Source: Synchiropus splendidus (lineage: Eukaryota; Chordata; Actinopteri; Syngnathiformes; Callionymidae). Taken from it: a DNA stretch of 64,000 nucleotides. The notes below the pieces were generated by a model that saw only the letters and a program-made list of their open reading frames with translations, did no database searches and was not told the DNA's origin. Position numbers and translations under genes: made by a program. Shown one piece after another: positions 62,791 to 64,000 of the stretch; the stretch's first letter is position 1; the number at the start of each line of letters is the position of its first letter. The stretch is taken from positions 21,647,501 to 21,711,500 of the forward strand of contig NC_071336.1 of NCBI RefSeq assembly GCF_027744825.2, written 5' to 3'.

Positions 62791-64000
62791 GAAAATAAAA
62801 CAAAGTTGTTCCGTTATCTCAGTAAGAAATCAACACTTTGCCTTTCATTTCATCCCTGTTTGAGTCTAGGGTTGAGTTCCAATGGGAGGGTTACTACTAT
62901 TATCTACATTTTAATTAATTTTGTTATATTTTTTACTTTTATTGTATTTGTTTTTCAGTATTTTTTGGCAAATCGCATGTTGTGATTATGTACTACAACC
63001 CTGTTCTGTCCTCTGTAAAACAAACATTTGTTATATGTGTTGTGCAAGTTTCTCATAAATAAATTTGGAAATTAAAAAAAGGAAAAACACACTGAGTTAA
63101 GTGTCTGAACGTCATACCCTTCCTGATCATTACAACTTAGTGTTTTTCTAAGACCTTGGAAATTGCTGCCCAAATGTCTTACCCCAGACGAGTATTTCGA
63201 GCATGAGTGAAAAAGACATGTACAGGCTCCGTGGGATTTTCTACGATAATAAGGTCGAGCCACACCTTCCCTCCAAACTGTTGCGGCCACAGATATAAGT
63301 CTTATCAACCGCCATTATCACACCCCTTAATGCAAAGATGGACACCCAACCTGCCCAAACCAGTCAGCGCATACGCTTACACTCCGCCAGAGCAAATGGC
63401 TCTTCCATCACTGGCGGAAATGAAACAGATGAAGGGGAAAAAAACGTGTAAAAAAAGAATCATTTCCACTCTGAGACCTTATTTTAAATTTGCCATTGTG
63501 TGTGATTTCTATCTCGTGTTTCTTCGCACTGCCTCATTTGAGCCTTGCCGCTCGCTGTCTTCTTTTGTCACCTTTTGCTGCCTAACCTCATGTCCCAGCT
63601 CATCCCTTATCATTGCATGTCGAACACCGAGTGAGGGACTCTGCTTCCTCTCGCTGCCCTCCTTCTCTCTTTTCCTTCCGTTTTCCGGCCAAGACAATAG
63701 GCTGGATAACCCCGTCCTCTTGAATTAATTATCTGGCCCTTTAAGTCCACGCTGATTAGCTCTGTATGTAAAACAGAGAGCGTATTAACATAATATTTGG
63801 CTATCTGGTCTAAGCTGAGGTCCCCTGACCTTTTCAGCCTCCTAAGTCCTCCCTCTCTGTCTCTCCTCTCATTCTGCCCTCTCTCTCTCTCTGTCATCTT
63901 TCACTCTCAGGAGGTACCTGACAGTCCCAGCCTATGAATGTGATTTGAGGGCTAAATGAGATTTCGCTTCTCTCGCTCTTTCTCTCATATTTCCCAACCA

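Larger units (their letters stand above)
49799..64000 (+). other. Downstream intron or flank, no supported exon
   Basis: Contains the Tigger-like element at 52.5-53.2 kb, the hAT-like element at 54.5-55.3 kb, CAAGTC-type repeat pieces at 57.8-58.7 kb with a hairpin between them, poly-T runs near 50.4, 54.4 and 58.9 kb, and an AT repeat at 62.4 kb. Between these, at 49.8-52.4, 55.3-57.7 and 58.8-64.0 kb, I see only short frames without family resemblance. No exon with the required phase and good splice sites was convincing, so the 3' end of the gene is not identified. Confidence 0.55.

Overview
The window reads as intron-rich vertebrate chromosomal DNA, most likely from a teleost fish. There is no bacterial or viral gene layout and no long open frame except one made by a tandem repeat. 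Short open segments carry clean GT-AG splice sites, and introns run from about 5 to 15 kb. The interspersed repeats (fish-style LINE fragments, a pogo/Tigger-like element, a hAT-like element, CA/TG microsatellites) fit a teleost. The species cannot be told from sequence alone.

One plus-strand gene can be supported. Five short exons are visible at 7139-7223, 19939-20002, 29816-29889, 34729-34981 and 49771-49798. All but the tail of the fourth encode charged, leucine-spaced heptad-type sequence, so the product is a coiled-coil protein that I could not name. Reading phases agree at three of the four junctions. The junction 20002 to 29816 does not match (phase 0 into phase 1), so at least one more exon probably lies in that gap. 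Both ends of the gene appear to lie outside the window.

Region by region: 1-7138 is upstream intronic or flanking DNA with no convincing exon. 7224-19938 holds microsatellites, a LINE fragment, a G-rich tract and the first copy of a duplicated unclassified repeat. 20003-29815 holds the second copy of that repeat, a LINE fragment and a regular 11-bp minisatellite of 59 units. 29890-34728 and 34982-49770 are mostly unannotated intron, with another LINE fragment at 36.7 kb and a perfect 140-bp palindrome at 48.6 kb. 49799-64000 holds a Tigger-like element, a hAT-like element with recognisable target-site duplications, and weaker repeat remnants.

No tRNA, rRNA, CRISPR, promoter or terminator could be supported. 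The structural oddities most worth a second look are the perfect palindrome, the indel-free 11-bp array, the 28-bp microexon, and the paired repeat with long flanking direct repeats.
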